A stretch of DNA of 64,000 nt, from the NCBI GenBank assembly GCA_031841125.1, contig CM063110.1, positions 14,937,626 through 15,001,625 of the forward strand, read 5' to 3'. Position 1 is the stretch's first letter, and each line of letters starts with the position of its first letter. The stretch comes from Acanthococcus lagerstroemiae (Eukaryota; Arthropoda; Insecta; Hemiptera; Eriococcidae). Under the pieces are notes generated by a model that searched no databases, was not told the DNA's origin, and saw only the letters and a program-made list of their open reading frames with translations. A program made the position numbers and the translations under genes. Below are positions 1 through 12,774 of this stretch, in pieces.

Positions 1-104
1 TCACACAATACTAGCTGGAAAGATTTCAGGGAAAATTTGGAAAATTGGTCTGGAGAACCGGGAAAAGTAGGGAAAATCATTCTGAAAAAAAAGTGGCTAC
101 CCTG
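1..104. repeat. Right end of a MITE-like element (partial)
   Basis: This short stretch is rich in gggaaaa-type runs and closes with gtggctaccctg at 93-104. That resembles the closing inverted repeat of elements that open with cagggtgtctac, such as those at 9631-9851 and 50644-50979. The left half lies outside the window, so neither a target duplication nor the partner terminus can be checked. The assignment is inferred from the terminus only. Confidence 0.25.
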
Positions 105-3100
105 CAGTTACTAGTATAGAATAGTTAGTGAACTGCGAAGATCTTGATACTGTCCAGACCGTGCTGCCACATCTCTGAAGCGAAAATATACGTACCTCTT
201 GCCATTGGTAGAGCCCCTAGAAACACTCGAGTACTGACATCTGCCATTTCGAGTCACTTGATGCCCGACGATTCAAGATGGCGGATATCAGTGCTCGGGT
301 GTTTCCAGATGCTCGCTTATTGGTGGAAACTGTACTTCTTCGGGGAAGGGGGTTTAATATTATTCCCCTTGACATTTTTCGTCAAAATGTTCATTTTTAC
401 TAGAATCGGGTGCAGAGAGGGTACAAATGATGATAGCTTTCTTCTGTACTCCCTCCCACCCAGAATCCCGCCACTGCGTAGTGCATTTTCTTTCTACGCA
501 ATGATTATTTCAGGGACTGTTGACGCTGGTTCCACTTTTTCAGGTTCGTCAAGCCGATTTTCAGTGCAGGCATGAAACCATCAAGTAGTGTTTCCATCGT
601 TACCCCTTCAACTTTGCTGATATTTGCCCTCCCTGATACCAGCAGTTAGTTACAGCTCTGCAAAACTGTGGACTTAATTTTCTGACTTCTTTTTCCCTCT
701 CCATCTCTGTAAGAATCTTAACGCGGGTCTGTGGAGTTGAGGAAGGGCAAATGGGAGATTTCCTTCTCTCTCCCACTCCAACAGAAGAAAGATCTGCTGT
801 TTTGCGTTTTTGCTTTCTGGGCAGAAATTTGTCCTTTTGTCCCGAATTGCCCCCTCCCTCCTGGAAACGTGGTTACGCTACTGTCCTTACTTTGAGACCG
901 GCAAGTATGCGTCACGCAGGGGTCCGAGACCTTGTAAATGCGCACGTTGACTCTCGAGAACTGATGAATGGCTGTGGGTGCGGTTGCTCTCGACACACGT
1001 CTGCGTTTATTTGATCCTAACCGTAGAGGTTTAGCGCAATTTTTCCGTCCCGAATCGCCCGGACTCGCACCTATAGAATACTGGAATCCCAATTCGACTT
1101 CCGAAGCTTCGCTAGTGGACCCCCTCCCCCTGCACCAAACCCCGAAAATCCACTCAAACTGAAAGAAGAAATTTCGTATTTGCTGGAACGAGACCGAGTT
1201 CAAATCAAATTGGCACGGATTTAGGGAAACGTATTTATGTAACATCATTTTCGCATTGAACTTGGCCCATTATCTGCGGCCGGCACGGCGTTCCTGCATT
1301 CGCATAACGCACCGTCGACTCATTTTTATTGCCGGCTGGTGTATATAATTACTCGGCGAAACATAATATCGAATCCGTATCGACGGATCGACCGTGCACG
1401 AGATGACTGTACGGAATTTTTAAACTCAGGTCAGGTGTCGATTTGATCATAAACGAGTCAGGTGATCGGTGTGCTGGCAATGAGTCGGATGAGACGTGGA
1501 AGATGGATGGTATTGCTGGAAAATGAAATGAAAAGTGAGAATAATGGTGTAGTGTCGATGTGAACGATGAGATGACTGAAATATTCCGTTTGCATTGGTA
1601 ATTACGAAGGAGTAAAGATGCTGATTAGGGTTGAATATCCGCTGCGATTGGAATCGTATGGTATGAGTCTAGTTCGAACTACATAACTGAGGGATTTGCT
1701 GGGGTGTATAAGTTTTGAGGTTTGGAGACTAGGATTTTTGAAGTGCCTGGCGAGGTTGTCGGTCACTTCGTACTCTGAAACTGACTCAGAAAACTGCTAA
1801 CACATTTTGGAAATGCCTACAAATTTCAATTCGGGAGTGTTGCCCAGTTCGTGTAATGAGTGTTAGTCGCATTTTTAACTTCTGAAAAGAAGTATCAGTC
1901 CCCCAACCGAAATCCGAATTCTAAGCCCAGCTGGTCCTGTATTCTGGCCAAAGGTTCCTCTCGAGGTTGATGTTTCATCTCTTGACTTCGAGCTCAGTTT
2001 CGATTGCAGCCTTTAAGTCAGTGTATAGTTGACGCAGTCACTATCCCTCACTCAACCTGCAGCCCCAGCTTTCCATGTTTGCCTATCAAACATCGCAGTT
2101 ACATTCACTAACAAGCAGTCGCCGAAAAGATTCACCAGTGACCAACCTTGAACCAGGAACCTCGAACATTTCAAATACCTCGCGTTTCGGTTCATCGCTA
2201 TCGCCGCATCGTCTTCGGGGTTTCGAACGGCGAGCCGCCGACGACGCTAAAAATCATAAATTCACCATCATGACCTCTTCGACATTCGGTCTTTCTTCTG
2301 ACGTTCAGCTGCGTGGAAATCAGTGTCATAAATCAAATTTTCATCGTGCACTAACTAACTAGCTAATGCGATGTGGAATTCTTTTTCTCGATCAGCGCGA
2401 TGTCAACCGCATTCTGGATGGGCGATTGAAATATTTTATTGAAAAGTAAATCGCGTCGCGCCATCTTGCGTTTTGTTATTTTTTTTTCTTTTTCAGCCTG
2501 CATTTTTGCTCGAGTGATTTAGATTCCGCGGTGTGGAAAAGTATGTGGACTCGGGGTAAACGATATACGCGATTGTTGATGGGTACATTAATCAAGAAGT
2601 AGAGTCGCAGTCGGCTCGTAAAGTCCTTTTGCGGACGAAGCATGGAGGTATCCGCCAGTTTATAGTATGCAAGCGAATGTGTAGAACTGAGAGGCAGAGC
2701 TCGGTACTCGTATTGACGGTGCCGGAGGTGGGTGGACTGACTGCGAAGGAAGGGTTCACGGGATCATGTAACAAAGGCATACGAACGAAACTGGACTTTA
2801 TACCTTTTAGGCCAGTTGTTACTATCATTTGAAGTTCCGTTGAAGGCGCTTTAATCCATCGACATCGACTTATTGGTTGGCTTCCCAGTTCAACCCAATC
2901 GATATTCAAACGAGCACGTCGATTGTGCAACTGACTTACGAATATAAACGCGTGACAGTTCGAAGATATATAATAAGTTCCTACTATCGAATATTACGTC
3001 GACAAATATTCATCGATGTATAGTGTAGCTTGTAGTCCTAAGTCTGCAGACTAAATTGGCAACAATTCAGCCAGAATTGTCATGCTCACCGTTTTATGTA

Positions 3101-3179
3101 AGTGATAACAGAGCGTGCGGTTGAATCGTTGCCGGCTCAGTCTGCAGCCTTAGGTACAGTCTTGAGAAGTCCTGAAAAT
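105..3179. other. No gene recognised; anonymous DNA
   Basis: No domain, splice-bounded exon or RNA gene is recognisable here. The longest open frame (718-1248, minus, 176 codons) is Ser/Arg-rich, overlaps plus-strand frames and matches no family I know, so it is treated as chance. The part around 1255-1420 is CpG-rich (ggccggcacggcg, cgtcgactc) and free of obvious repeats, like other probable single-copy blocks in the window. Confidence 0.5.
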
Positions 3180-3400
3180 ACATGACAGGGCCTTGGAAAA
3201 GTTTAATCGAGTAAGAGTCATGAATAAGTCCGGAAGAGTTGTAACGAGTGGCAAACGAGTTTTGAATAGCTTTTAGCAAGAGCAATTTTAAAGAATCTTA
3301 AACGAGTTTGGGGAAGTGTTGAAGATTCTTGAACAGAACAATGAAGAGTCTTAGCGAGGACTGCATCTCATTTTCTTAAGGAAAGGAATTTGGCTAGTGA
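3180..3400. repeat. Decayed short tandem repeat, gagt/gaatctt motif
   Basis: Recurring words such as gagtaagagtcatgaa, gaagagttgtaacgagt, acgagttttgaatag, aagaatcttaaacgagt and gaagagtcttagcga come about every 10-25 bases. They read as the reverse complement of the gttaaaactc / ttaagactc words of the larger array at 55600-56470. The repeat is too degenerate for exact unit borders. Confidence 0.45.
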
Positions 3401-3668
3401 AAATTCTTTGAAAATTATAATTTAAAGAGCCTAGTGAACTGGTATAATACAGTACAAATCGTTCTACAAACATGAAATATTTCTCGCTTACCTATAGGGT
3501 CATATAGCTAGCAAGTTATTTTTTTGAGTGGCGGTGAAGTTAAATTTCGATTATTATTATATGTACATATAAAACATTTCAGTTGAGACCTGAAGTAAAA
3601 AAGAAAGGTTCTCACTTTTCCAGTTTTACCAGCTAGCTGCTAGAATTTGCTGAGTGCTGACTTTTCAA

Positions 3669-3838
3669 ACAACATAGGGATGATATTTCTTCTCCTCCCA
3701 GCGAAGACCCTACATCCCGTTGCCCTTTTCTCTCAATTATTGTCATGCTTAAACAACATGGGGATGATACTTCTCCTTCTAGCTAAGGCTCTCTACATCC
3801 CGCAGCCCGTTCCCTCAGTTATCGTGGTGGAAGCATAA
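3669..3838. repeat. Two-copy tandem duplication, about 84-bp unit
   Basis: The word acaacatagggatgata at 3669 recurs as acaacatggggatgata at about 3753. Both are followed by ttctcct-rich sequence, ctacatcccg, and a tcaattattgtc / tcagttatcgtg ending. The copies differ by scattered substitutions and small gaps, so the duplication is old. The open frame across it (3647-3838) is a by-product. Confidence 0.7.
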
Positions 3839-6560
3839 AATTGATGCAAATGCTCAGGAAGGGTAGACCTTTTCACAAATTTTGGCTTTGGCCGTCCCAG
3901 AGTTGCTTCCTGGATCCACCACTGAACCGTAAACTACGGGTAACATGATTCGGCAGGATTACCAGCTCGAAGGACCCAGCGTGTGTCCTGACTTACCCGA
4001 CGGTATACTGTCATCGTTTGCTCTTCTGTCGCCTGCGCCAGCGAGTTCGAGCATTCCGAGACATAATTATGCTCGGACTGGATGGTATAACCAGCCTGCT
4101 TCAGGCGGACTGGACAGTCTAATTTTCAATTATTACGAAAGAGAAAAAAAAGCACGACTCATGGAGTTGTAGCGAGAATCGGAAAGTTCGTGCTGAAACG
4201 GATACGGCCTCCAGGGGGGAAGCAGATAAATATCGAAAACGGGTTGGGCACTCTCGGATCGAAAACAAGAGAACCTTTCTTCCCGAGCAGCAGTGTTCAC
4301 GTATCGCTCACGGAAACAAAAATAATCAATTATCTGACCGTGCGGTCGGTTTGCTTTCCACGCGTGCAATCTCTCGAAATAGGAATTACATTTTCCTTTT
4401 TAAATGCCGTCGCCTTTGGTTCTCGTGTTGTCGTCTACATCCAGTCCGCCTCGCCGGAAGAAGCAAATGCATTCGGAGTGATCGACGAGGATATTCTTGC
4501 GTACCTATTTGCGGATAGTCATTCCTCGATTCGTTGTCAGCCGGAGTACAGAAATTTGACGAGTTTTTCGGAGTGGGGTTGAATCGACCGGGTAAATAAG
4601 ATACGCTTGCGAGAGCAGCCGAGCAGCCTTCATTCTGGTTGTATTTGAAAGCGTATTGAAGACTTGGAGGGGGTGTCGAACATTCCTGGATTGCAAATAG
4701 TTTGAACTTGACGGATTTGAGTATGAGAGTTATAAAAGTTCTGACTTTAGATTGTGGTAATGTCTCAGATTTCTTCGTTTCAGTTCAGTTGCACTTTGTA
4801 TGGTGCACGTCATACTCGGGAGCTGGCCAACATAGGACCGTGTCAACCAATTACGTTTCACCCAGAACCAGCAAAAGCAAATGATCTTGCATTTGCGCTC
4901 GTTGCCAATCAAACGTGATTGGTTGAGTACGTCGGCAATCGAGGCTAATGAATCACCAAAGAGGACCCAGGGAGATCAGTGGATGCATTTGTTGTCTGAA
5001 ATTGTTCGTGAGGGAGGCCAGCATGACTGGATGGCTTAATATCGCCGAGGACCCAAAGTTTGGCCAGTCCAACGCTGGTTGGAAGATTTGCTGGCTGCGG
5101 TGGCTAGTTCTAGTGTACGACCAGCCCAGGAATCCACAACCAGTTCTTTCAGTATTTGACGGAAATGTGCGTAGCTGTTTACTCATGACGCTTACGAAAT
5201 CCCATATTGACTATTGTAAAGGGTGGTGTGTGTCCGTGGGGGGAGGCTATTCTTGACGTGGAACGGGGATTACAAGTAACAATGGACTTCCTGCTTGGTT
5301 GGGGCTGTGCCACGCAGCTTACCTCTTCTCCTTTGGCTACAGCCTTGGTGACTGTCCATCTGTGAACAATGGTGACTTAATGCTGTAATTCTTCCGGTAG
5401 AGGTTTTCCAGCAAAGTATCTCGGTGCAACCAATTCTACCGTCTCCCTGAACCCGTGAACGTCTCGAGCAACTTCTGCCCTCCTCGTAACTGTCAGAAGA
5501 TATATTAATACATATTAATACTGATGTCAGTCTGCTTTCTGATACTCCTGACTGTCTTTCGAAACTTCGTATTCGAATGGCCGCAACCACGAGCTGACGA
5601 AGCTGCGACTAAACCTATTCACAATCGGTTCCCCGTCGCGATCGTTTTTCGATCGTCAAAGAAACACACGCATACACACACACCTCATACGTAATATGTC
5701 TACGCAGACACCCAGTCGTCATTTTATGATGGTCATAATCGTCTGGAGATAATGCTCTCGATGGCGACGACTCGGCTAATTAGGTACAGCCGCGAACCCG
5801 GGGGTTTGCCATTAGCGCGATCACGCACTCGGTGAGCAAAAAACCGAGCGCGTGCTATTCGCGACTTGATTTTTTTTTCAACCCTATTCAACGAATTTCG
5901 AATCCTGGAACAGCGAAAACCTATTTTTGCGTTTCGATTTCTGCGCGCGAACCGGTTTCGGCTCATCTCCCGCCGGCAGGTTATTAACCGAACGCCTACG
6001 ATGTTATGCCATTTCAATGGCAATTAAGAGTGGTAATTACGAACGTTGGAAAAAGAAAAATTGGATGAAAAAGCGCAGCAGCGGTTGAGCACAATGCGAA
6101 AATTGAACGAAGGCTGCAGATCCACGGAAGTGCGAAGCGCGTTAAACGTTTTTAACAACCGCCACCGTTAATGACCGCCTCGAAGAAGGCATCGTGGAAA
6201 TGGGAGAGAAAAGTGCAGAATGTGAGATCGCATCGGCATCCGCAGTAGCTCGTACACGTTGAATGTGTTTTATAGGAAATAAATAAAAGCGATAAAGGTA
6301 GAATGATGGAGGAGGCAGGAAAAAAGGTGTTTCGAGTGCGTAAATATACAGCAACAGTCGAGTATCATTCGGGTGAAAAAGGATACGTGTGAATGGAATC
6401 GTGTATAGATCGCTGTTACCTGTTGAGCTGGCAGGGTGTCCCCGCATGCACCTTTTGTCATGTGCGAGAGCAAAATTTGCCATGTCGTGCAGGTGTAGCG
6501 AGCGATTTGGTATGTAGCCGTTTAACACGCGGCTAAAGTCGGTGATGACACGAGCTACTA
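3839..6560. other. No gene recognised; CpG-rich from about 5590
   Basis: A 130-codon frame at 4190-4582 (plus) has no recognisable domain and an opposing frame overlaps it, so it is not called. From about 5590 to 6560 the sequence becomes CpG-rich and repeat-poor (gcgcgaaccggttt, cgcagcagcgg), which suggests old single-copy DNA. A short CA microsatellite lies at 5663-5683. Confidence 0.5.
5663..5683. repeat. Short CA-rich microsatellite
   Basis: An interrupted run of aacacacgcatacacacacac, too short for further interpretation. Confidence 0.7.
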
Positions 6561-7839
6561 AACTGGCTCGAGGTGTGATGAACCTGAAGCTAATGCAGGA
6601 AGGAGCTTCGCCCCGTGCCTACTTTTGAGCCCAAATTGCAAGCCGGCTTTTCACTTCCCGTCTGTCAGTCCGTATATCTCCCGGCCTATTAGTCTGTCTA
6701 TATTTCTCCGTCTGCTTATCTGTTTACTTGACCGCGTCGGTACTAACGGGGGAGAGGATTTAGTCTGCCCCAAATTCACTGAAAACACTTCCCTCGGAAA
6801 AATATTGTATAGCGAAATTAGCATACTTTAATATTTGCCTGCTCCTTAGAAGTCCCCCTCCTCCCACTCCGGATTAGCTATTTGCACGGATGCCTATTTG
6901 TTTGTGTTCATCGGTCTGGTGGCCTCTTTGGACTCACCAAGGGACAAAACATTGTTACCGGAACTTCTTCATGCCATCCATACTTGTGTTGGCGAAACGT
7001 TGCCCAAATCCCATCGACGTCGGGACTTCAGTAACATCAACAATTGTTTCTGGACCAATTTAGGTTCCCCGATGTGAATCCATCATCAGTCTATGTCTAC
7101 TTGTCAGTGTATCTGTTTTCTTGTTCTCCTTGTGACTCAGATTATAAAGTTTATCTTCTACTCTCTGATAAAGAGGAAGTCGAGACGGAGGCTGCGTTCT
7201 TGGTGTATTAATAGATGGTAGGTTGCAGGGCATTAGAACTTGAAAATTGTCAATTAACTGGTGGATCTAAATGATGAAGAGAACGAAGAGATGGCCCACA
7301 AATAATCGAAGCAGTAACCGAAAAGCAAACGTGAGAAAACTGATGGAAAAGTTTTACAGACTAAATATACAAAATTAAGAAATAATAGAAAATTACAGAA
7401 GAAACAAGAATAATGAATGAATTGTCAAAGAAGATGGAAATTATAGAAATAATAGGGTGTCATCTAAGTCATCTAACGTCTTTTTTCGCTGTAGGTTATC
7501 TTAAAAAATTATATTCTATTAAATAGTTGGAAGAAACTGCCAAAATAGCATAAATTTATTATACAGACATCACCTGATGAGTAAATAGTCAACAAGTGCA
7601 ATAAAATAGAAAGAAAGGATATGAGTGATGTTTTAAATGAAGGTAAGCGATCGGAACGAGCAAAAAATATTTTTAGGCTACTTAAAAATTGAATAAAGGT
7701 CATCTAAAGTCATTTTATTTTTACTTATCAGTTCTAGTAGACACCTTGAATACTTAAAAGGAAAAAAATACCAAAAAAAAACAAAAAAAAACAAACGAAA
7801 AAGAAATTTAAAAAATTCATTGCAGCTGATACTCATTGG
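6561..7839. other. No gene recognised; pyrimidine-rich decayed repeats
   Basis: Recurring gtctgtctat / tctgcttatctg words at about 6655-6730 and again at 7085-7130 suggest a decayed short tandem repeat; a third patch lies at 8650-8720. From 7210 to 7800 the sequence is A/T-rich, with an A-rich run at 7765-7805. No domain is recognisable in any short frame. Confidence 0.45.
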
Positions 7840-7995
7840 AAAAACTGATTTTGATTTGCGAATCGATGAGTTATTTTTGATTATCCATTATTTTCGACCA
7901 CTTACTTATTTTTGATCAATAATTATTTAGATTAATCGATTGTGTTTGATTAGTCGATTATTTTTGATTAATTGGTTGCTTTTGATCCATCAGTG
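7840..7995. repeat. Degenerate short array, ttatttttgat-type unit
   Basis: The words gattttgatttgcg, ttatttttgattatcc, ttatttttgatcaat, ttgtttgattagtcg, ttatttttgattaat and gcttttgatccat follow each other every 20-25 bases. This is a decayed short-unit tandem array without sharp ends. Confidence 0.6.
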
Positions 7996-9010
7996 TTGCT
8001 CCCAAATCATCGAGTTTTGGGATGTGGAACGGAATGTAGGAGCGCTATTGTGCACTTCCTGATAAAAGGTTGAGTGATCACAGATAGAAACAACATTGCC
8101 ATAAATGGGAAATACGGGTTTTTCAAAAAAATCATTATAAAATTAAGAAATGACGGACATACTTCAAATATGAACTAGTGGTAGGGGTAAGCCTCCAATA
8201 TCCTTGAACATTCCTATGGCTGTGACAGTATGGATGAAGGTATACTGAAAATTTGTGTCAACGATGCATCCTCGAACTGAAAAAACCTATTCGAGTTTCA
8301 TTTTTTTAAACTGTTTTTTAGTTTTTTCAATTTTTATTATTTGAAACTCATTTTAGCCGGAACTCTGTTATTCTTGACTCTATTGGGGTTTGTGTTATTT
8401 TTGTGTTATGTGTCGCAAGATTCCTAGTGTTTTTTTAGTTACTGAGAGCCACTTTGGGGGTTGAGAGTTTCGATATGAACAATTGTCCCATAAAATTTTA
8501 AGTACAAATCTGATGAAGTTTGCGATTCAAAATTCAAAATTTCATGAAATTACGGACCATGTTATTAGACTTACCTGTCAACCTGAAACATAAAGGCGTA
8601 AATCTTACCTCTCAGTTCTCCCCCACAAAAAAATAGCTGTTTTTTTTTGTTTTCTTATCTCTTCTTCTTTGTTTATTTGCCTATCTGTCTATTTGTGTCT
8701 ACTTTTGTTTGGTTGATGTGTCGGCTCGGCAGCCTATCTGTTTCTCTGCGTGAGGGAGGGTCGGTTGACTTGAATCATATACAGAGTAGTTCGTAACAAA
8801 ACTGTGGACAGTGAGGACCTGCCTACTTTTGTGAATTCTTAGAATATAAAATTATTCTCGAATAACATTCACCATTTTCGCCAATAATTAGAAACACCTG
8901 GGATGGCAAGTAGGCCATCTTCAAATTCTGTGATGTTCTTCAGAATTGGACTGCTTATAAGAAACCTGTTGAACGTTGTCAGATGCCCATGAAATAGACT
9001 AACACTATGG
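7996..9010. other. No gene recognised; A/T-rich intergenic DNA
   Basis: The stretch contains T-rich runs (8300-8345 and 8638-8700) and a tctgtctatttgtgtc patch at 8680-8705 like those near 6.7 kb. No frame over 60 codons and no terminal repeats or RNA motifs were seen. Confidence 0.5.
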
Positions 9011-9630
9011 GCGGGTCAGCTGAACGGTTAAATTCCTTCAATTTCTCTGCCCCTCGTCTGTACTGTGATCTGTTCCGAGTTTTGATTTCGGCAGTGGGAA
9101 GGCGGCGCAGTGTTCCCTCACACCTGCAATTGAAAAGGATTTCATCGAAATTATGTAGTAATGAATTCGATGAGCAGATTTAATGTATTTCGTTTTGTTA
9201 TTGAACTCTATTGGCGTGGAGGACCATAACCACCTCCTTTTACCAACTAGCTCAAGGGCTGTATTATTCCTTCAATTTCTTTGTTCTTGCGGTTTGTACT
9301 GCGAGTCGTTGTAGTTCCGAATTCGGCGTTGGGAAGGCGGTGTGGTGCCTCCTCACGCCTGCAGTCGAAGAGGATTTCATCGAAATTAGTACTCGTAGTA
9401 AAACCGTAGTTAACGAATTCGGTGAGCATGTGTAATGTTTCGTTTAGTTATTGAACCCTACTCGGCCCGGAGGACCAAAACCACATTCTTTTTCCATCGA
9501 GCTCAACTGCAATATTGAGTTCTTTCAATTTCTTTGTTCCTGTGGTCTGTACCGTAAGCTGTACGAATTTCGAATTCTGCATTGGGAAGGCGGTGTGGTG
9601 CCCCTCCCCATCTGTGACCGAAAAGGATTT

Positions 9631-9851
9631 TAGGTGTCTACCGGGTCAATAAATCCAATAAAAGTCAGTTTCTGAAAAATGGTCCAATAAGTCCAATATA
9701 AGTTCAATAATTTTAATATTGGTTCAATAAAAATTGAAAAATGAGGAATAGTAATATAATGTAGTGTTGTCGGAAACTCAACTTCAATCATTATGAAAGA
9801 GTCCAATGAAAGTCCAATAATTTAATTTTCAAATTTTTGAAGACACCCTGT
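9631..9851. mobile_element. MITE inserted in the tandem array
   Basis: About 221 bases with no counterpart in the sister units interrupt the conserved word gaaaaggatttcatcg. It opens with aggtgtctaccgggtc and closes with agacaccctg, giving short inverted ends. It is flanked by ggattt at 9625-9630 and 9852-9857, a target duplication of at least 6 bp. The inside is A/T-rich with repeated tccaataa words and no coding capacity. Sister units at 9123 and 9368 show the empty site. The ends resemble those at 50644-50979. Confidence 0.7.
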
Positions 9852-9878
9852 GGATTTCATCGACTTAGTTACATACAT

Positions 9879-10018
9879 GTAACAACAATAACTAACGAAT
9901 TCGGTGGCAGATTTATAGGAGATTTTATGTAACAACAATAACTAACGAATTCGGTGGCAGATTTATAGGAGATTTTATGTAACAACAATAACTAACGAAT
10001 TCGGTGGCAGATTTTATG
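9879..10018. repeat. 50-bp tandem triplication
   Basis: The word gtaacaacaataactaac starts at 9879, 9929 and 9979, each followed by gaattcggtggcagattt. The first two units are identical, so this amplification is much younger than the array it sits in. Confidence 0.9.
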
Positions 10019-10465
10019 AGATTTTTTGTCTTATATGTACCGCGAGTTGTTCGAGTTCTGAATTTGGCATTGGGAAGGCTATGTAGTGTCCCCTCACACC
10101 TGTGATCGGAAAGAATTTCACCGTCTCTATCACGTACACGTAATAGAACAATAGACAACGAATTCGGTGGTCAGATGCTTATAATGCATTTCGTCGTACT
10201 TATTATAGGGCGCGATCCGGCCAGGAGGACCGAAATTACCACTTTCCCTCTTAAATTAACTGGACTACAGAATCAAGTTACTTTAATTTCTTTGTCTCTC
10301 TGGTCTCTGTACTGCGAGTTGTTCGAGTTTCAAATTCGGCATTAGAGAGGCGGTATGGACCCTGCACTGTGAATCAAAGAGGATTCACGTTCAATAGTAC
10401 GTATGAACATGATAACGAAATTCGGTGGGCAGATGTAATGACGAAGAACGCGTGTACGGATATTT

Positions 10466-10467
<2 letters not shown>

Positions 10468-10501
<34 letters not shown>
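10468..10501. repeat. GA microsatellite
   Basis: An uninterrupted (GA)n run of about 17 dinucleotides. Confidence 0.95.
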
Positions 10502-10505
<4 letters not shown>

Positions 10506-12450
10506 CAATAAAGCTAGACAGAGATCGAGAAGAAACAATGGTGGTACGCCACACGCAAAACGCATCCGATGGCAAACCGCAATAGCAGTACGAAAAGAAA
10601 ACCCGAGAATCTGGTGCTGGAAATGTGTCGAAGACATTGACCTTGAGCGTGAAATTCTAACAAGAGGTGATTTATTCGCTCGTGAAATTGTCTCTCCGAT
10701 TTCAAAATCCCACGTACAATCGCGTGTAATTACGCCTTCGTATTATATCATTCACAAGTTGAATGAAAAAAAAAAAAAAATCATCGTCCGAAAAGTACAT
10801 AAGTAACTACATATCGAAGACAAAACGTAAATTATTCATTATGTGTGTGCGAATAATACACACGGCGCTCTCGAACGGCGAACAATTATTGTAACCTTCG
10901 CGAAATCGAAAAGAAATTACCGCGTATTTCGTAATCGTGGATAATTTTTTTTCCCCTCTCTCTCGTAATAATTCGATGTAACGTGTCACCTACTCAAATA
11001 AGAGCGACAGAATAATATTCCACTTATTGTTGTAAAATTCAATCGGTCGACTCTCTGTGAATTAATCCGATCCTCTCGCTCGGCCGCTCTTGCGCTGGCC
11101 CGTACTTAAGTGCTCTTACATGCGAATTTACTTCACACTACATTGATAAGCCTTGTCCACGCCGGGGACAATGAATTATTATAAAAATGTCGATCGTATG
11201 AAAGTGCACGTACAATTTCATCGTGCGCGAATCGTCCATGAAATTCGGTCTTTTTCGGTGCTGCAGGGACTCGAGCTGGAGGTTATTGCCGAGCTCTTCG
11301 GTGGCGGTTTTCTCTATACGCAAATGTTTTCGGCCTGATTCGTATCGCCGATAATGATCTGAAAATCGAGTAAGGCCGAAAAATTTTCATATTTATATCT
11401 TTTCACACCTGTCAGCGCTCGAATAATACTCATCTCGCCGAATTGCGCGTACACTCCATTATACGCGGCCAATCGAAATACAAAATACATTATTTTGAAT
11501 ACCTTCTCGATATGCGGTTTCGAGTATGTGCGATTCTCAGGTTCGACGACGAAGAGGATACGTGGACAACGTGTACGCCCAGCACCGGTCGAACAGCTCT
11601 TTTCATACATAATTTCGCATACCTACGAGTAGTGTTGGCGATAATGGCGACAATCTCGGCGTTAACAATTGCCACTGATTAGTCAAGCTGTAAGAGCGAT
11701 GAAGAAGAAGGGGGTAATGAAACCTAACCTTCCCACGACCAATTGCACCGCCGCGCCGTTCTAATCCAAAAGGATGAAATGCTCTCGGAAAGGCGAACAA
11801 CGACATGGCCGGCTTTGTTCGGCGACTTTTGTTAACTCAATTAAAGTCGCATTACGCCGGACAACGGCTCCGACTAATGACCAGCTCGCATGAACTTCGA
11901 GAACCAAGTAATTGAATCTCGAATCTCGTATCATTGCTGCAGCTTCGTATTTTAGTCCGTGTTTGTCATGAAAACGACGATGCAGGTGTGAGAGCGCCCA
12001 GACAGCCACAGATTGGAGACGTCCGATGATGAAGCAGTTTTTGGTGGTAGTTGTACGCTAAGGGCAAATGGCAGCACTTCTGGATGGCAGGTCAAAACTG
12101 AAAATTTCTACTTTGTACAGAGCCGCCCAGTCGAACGAATCCACGCCTCATTCCTGCACAGACCAGTGCCGTATCCTCAAGCTTGCCATGGTCGCGTGTG
12201 CCTTAGCCATTTTTGAAGCTTGCTCATTGCGTTCCTGCCGAAGAATGTTACTCTGACGAAGACTGTTTTTGAGATGAGGGAAAGGATCTCGACATTGTAC
12301 ATTTTACTGTCCTGTAAATTTAACCTGGTTGCGTGCCTGACTCAGATCGAATAGGCCTGCGTTTTGCGCTGTATGAAATAAAGTGGATTTCTGTTTGCTC
12401 CCATATTGTACATCATAAGGCTAAAATACACACATAAGGGTAGAGGTGCC
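10502..12450. other. No gene recognised; CpG-rich, repeat-poor block
   Basis: The stretch from 10502 to about 12250 is CpG-rich and lacks tandem repeats (tacgcggccaatcgaa, cgtgcgcgaatcgtcc). Several frames of 60-98 codons exist on both strands and overlap one another; none shows a known domain or credible splice-bounded exon. A poly-A run lies at 10767-10780. This could be old single-copy non-coding DNA or contain regulatory sequence, but nothing specific can be named. Confidence 0.5.
12446..12450. repeat. Target-site duplication of the BEL element, left copy
   Basis: The bases gtgcc directly precede the left LTR and are repeated exactly at 18619-18623 after the right LTR. Five base pairs is the usual duplication length for BEL/Pao integrases. 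Confidence 0.95.
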
Positions 12451-12738
12451 TGTAGCGTCCGTAGTGTGTGTATTCGCACATGTGAAATAAATGGTCAAAT
12501 AGCGAGAGAAAATGGACTGTATTCGAAAAACATGTAGAATAACACGCCTGACGTAACGAAGTGCAAGGAAGACGATAGAATTGAAAACTATATACAATGT
12601 GCATAGTACGGCACAGGCTGCATACGAGAGCAGCGAAAAGACAACGAAAACGGGGAAAAACGATAACGGTTCAACCCGATAAGCGGTTCAAACCGGCACG
12701 GCACGTTTACGCACGGAAGAGCAGATAACGCATGTACA
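12451..12738 (-). repeat. BEL element 3' LTR
   Basis: 288 bases starting tgtagcgtcc and ending cgcatgtaca on the plus strand, identical at every position to 18331-18618. On the element's own strand this is the downstream LTR, where transcripts would be polyadenylated. Its internal frame is repeated in the other LTR and is not a gene. Confidence 0.97.
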
Positions 12739-12749
12739 TTCTCCCGGCC
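12739..12749 (-). promoter_or_regulatory. Short polypurine tract candidate
   Basis: On the minus strand the bases just before the 3' LTR read ggccgggagaa, a short purine-rich run where plus-strand DNA synthesis would be primed. It is short for a polypurine tract, so the call rests mainly on position. Confidence 0.4.
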
Positions 12750-12774
12750 GCTGACCAGTGGTCAGAGGGTAGAA

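Larger units (their letters stand above)
9011..10440. repeat. Five-unit tandem array, 235-270 bp unit
   Basis: The anchor word gggaaggcgg, or a close variant, occurs at 9096, 9331, 9584, 10072 and 10344. In each unit it is preceded by a tttctttgtt...gtactg...gagtt block. It is followed by cctcacacctg, a gaaaaggatttcatcgaaatta block, gaattcggtg, and a ggaggaccaaaaccac block. Spacings are 235, 253, 488 and 272. The 488 gap is explained by a MITE (9631-9851), two extra 50-bp copies (9879-10018) and a deletion of part of the unit. Units differ by roughly a fifth of positions, so the array is old. Open frames inside it are by-products. Confidence 0.85.

Noticed and set aside
718..1248. 176-codon minus-strand frame as a gene
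   Set aside because: No domain, low-complexity Ser/Arg content, overlapping frames on the other strand and no neighbouring exon.
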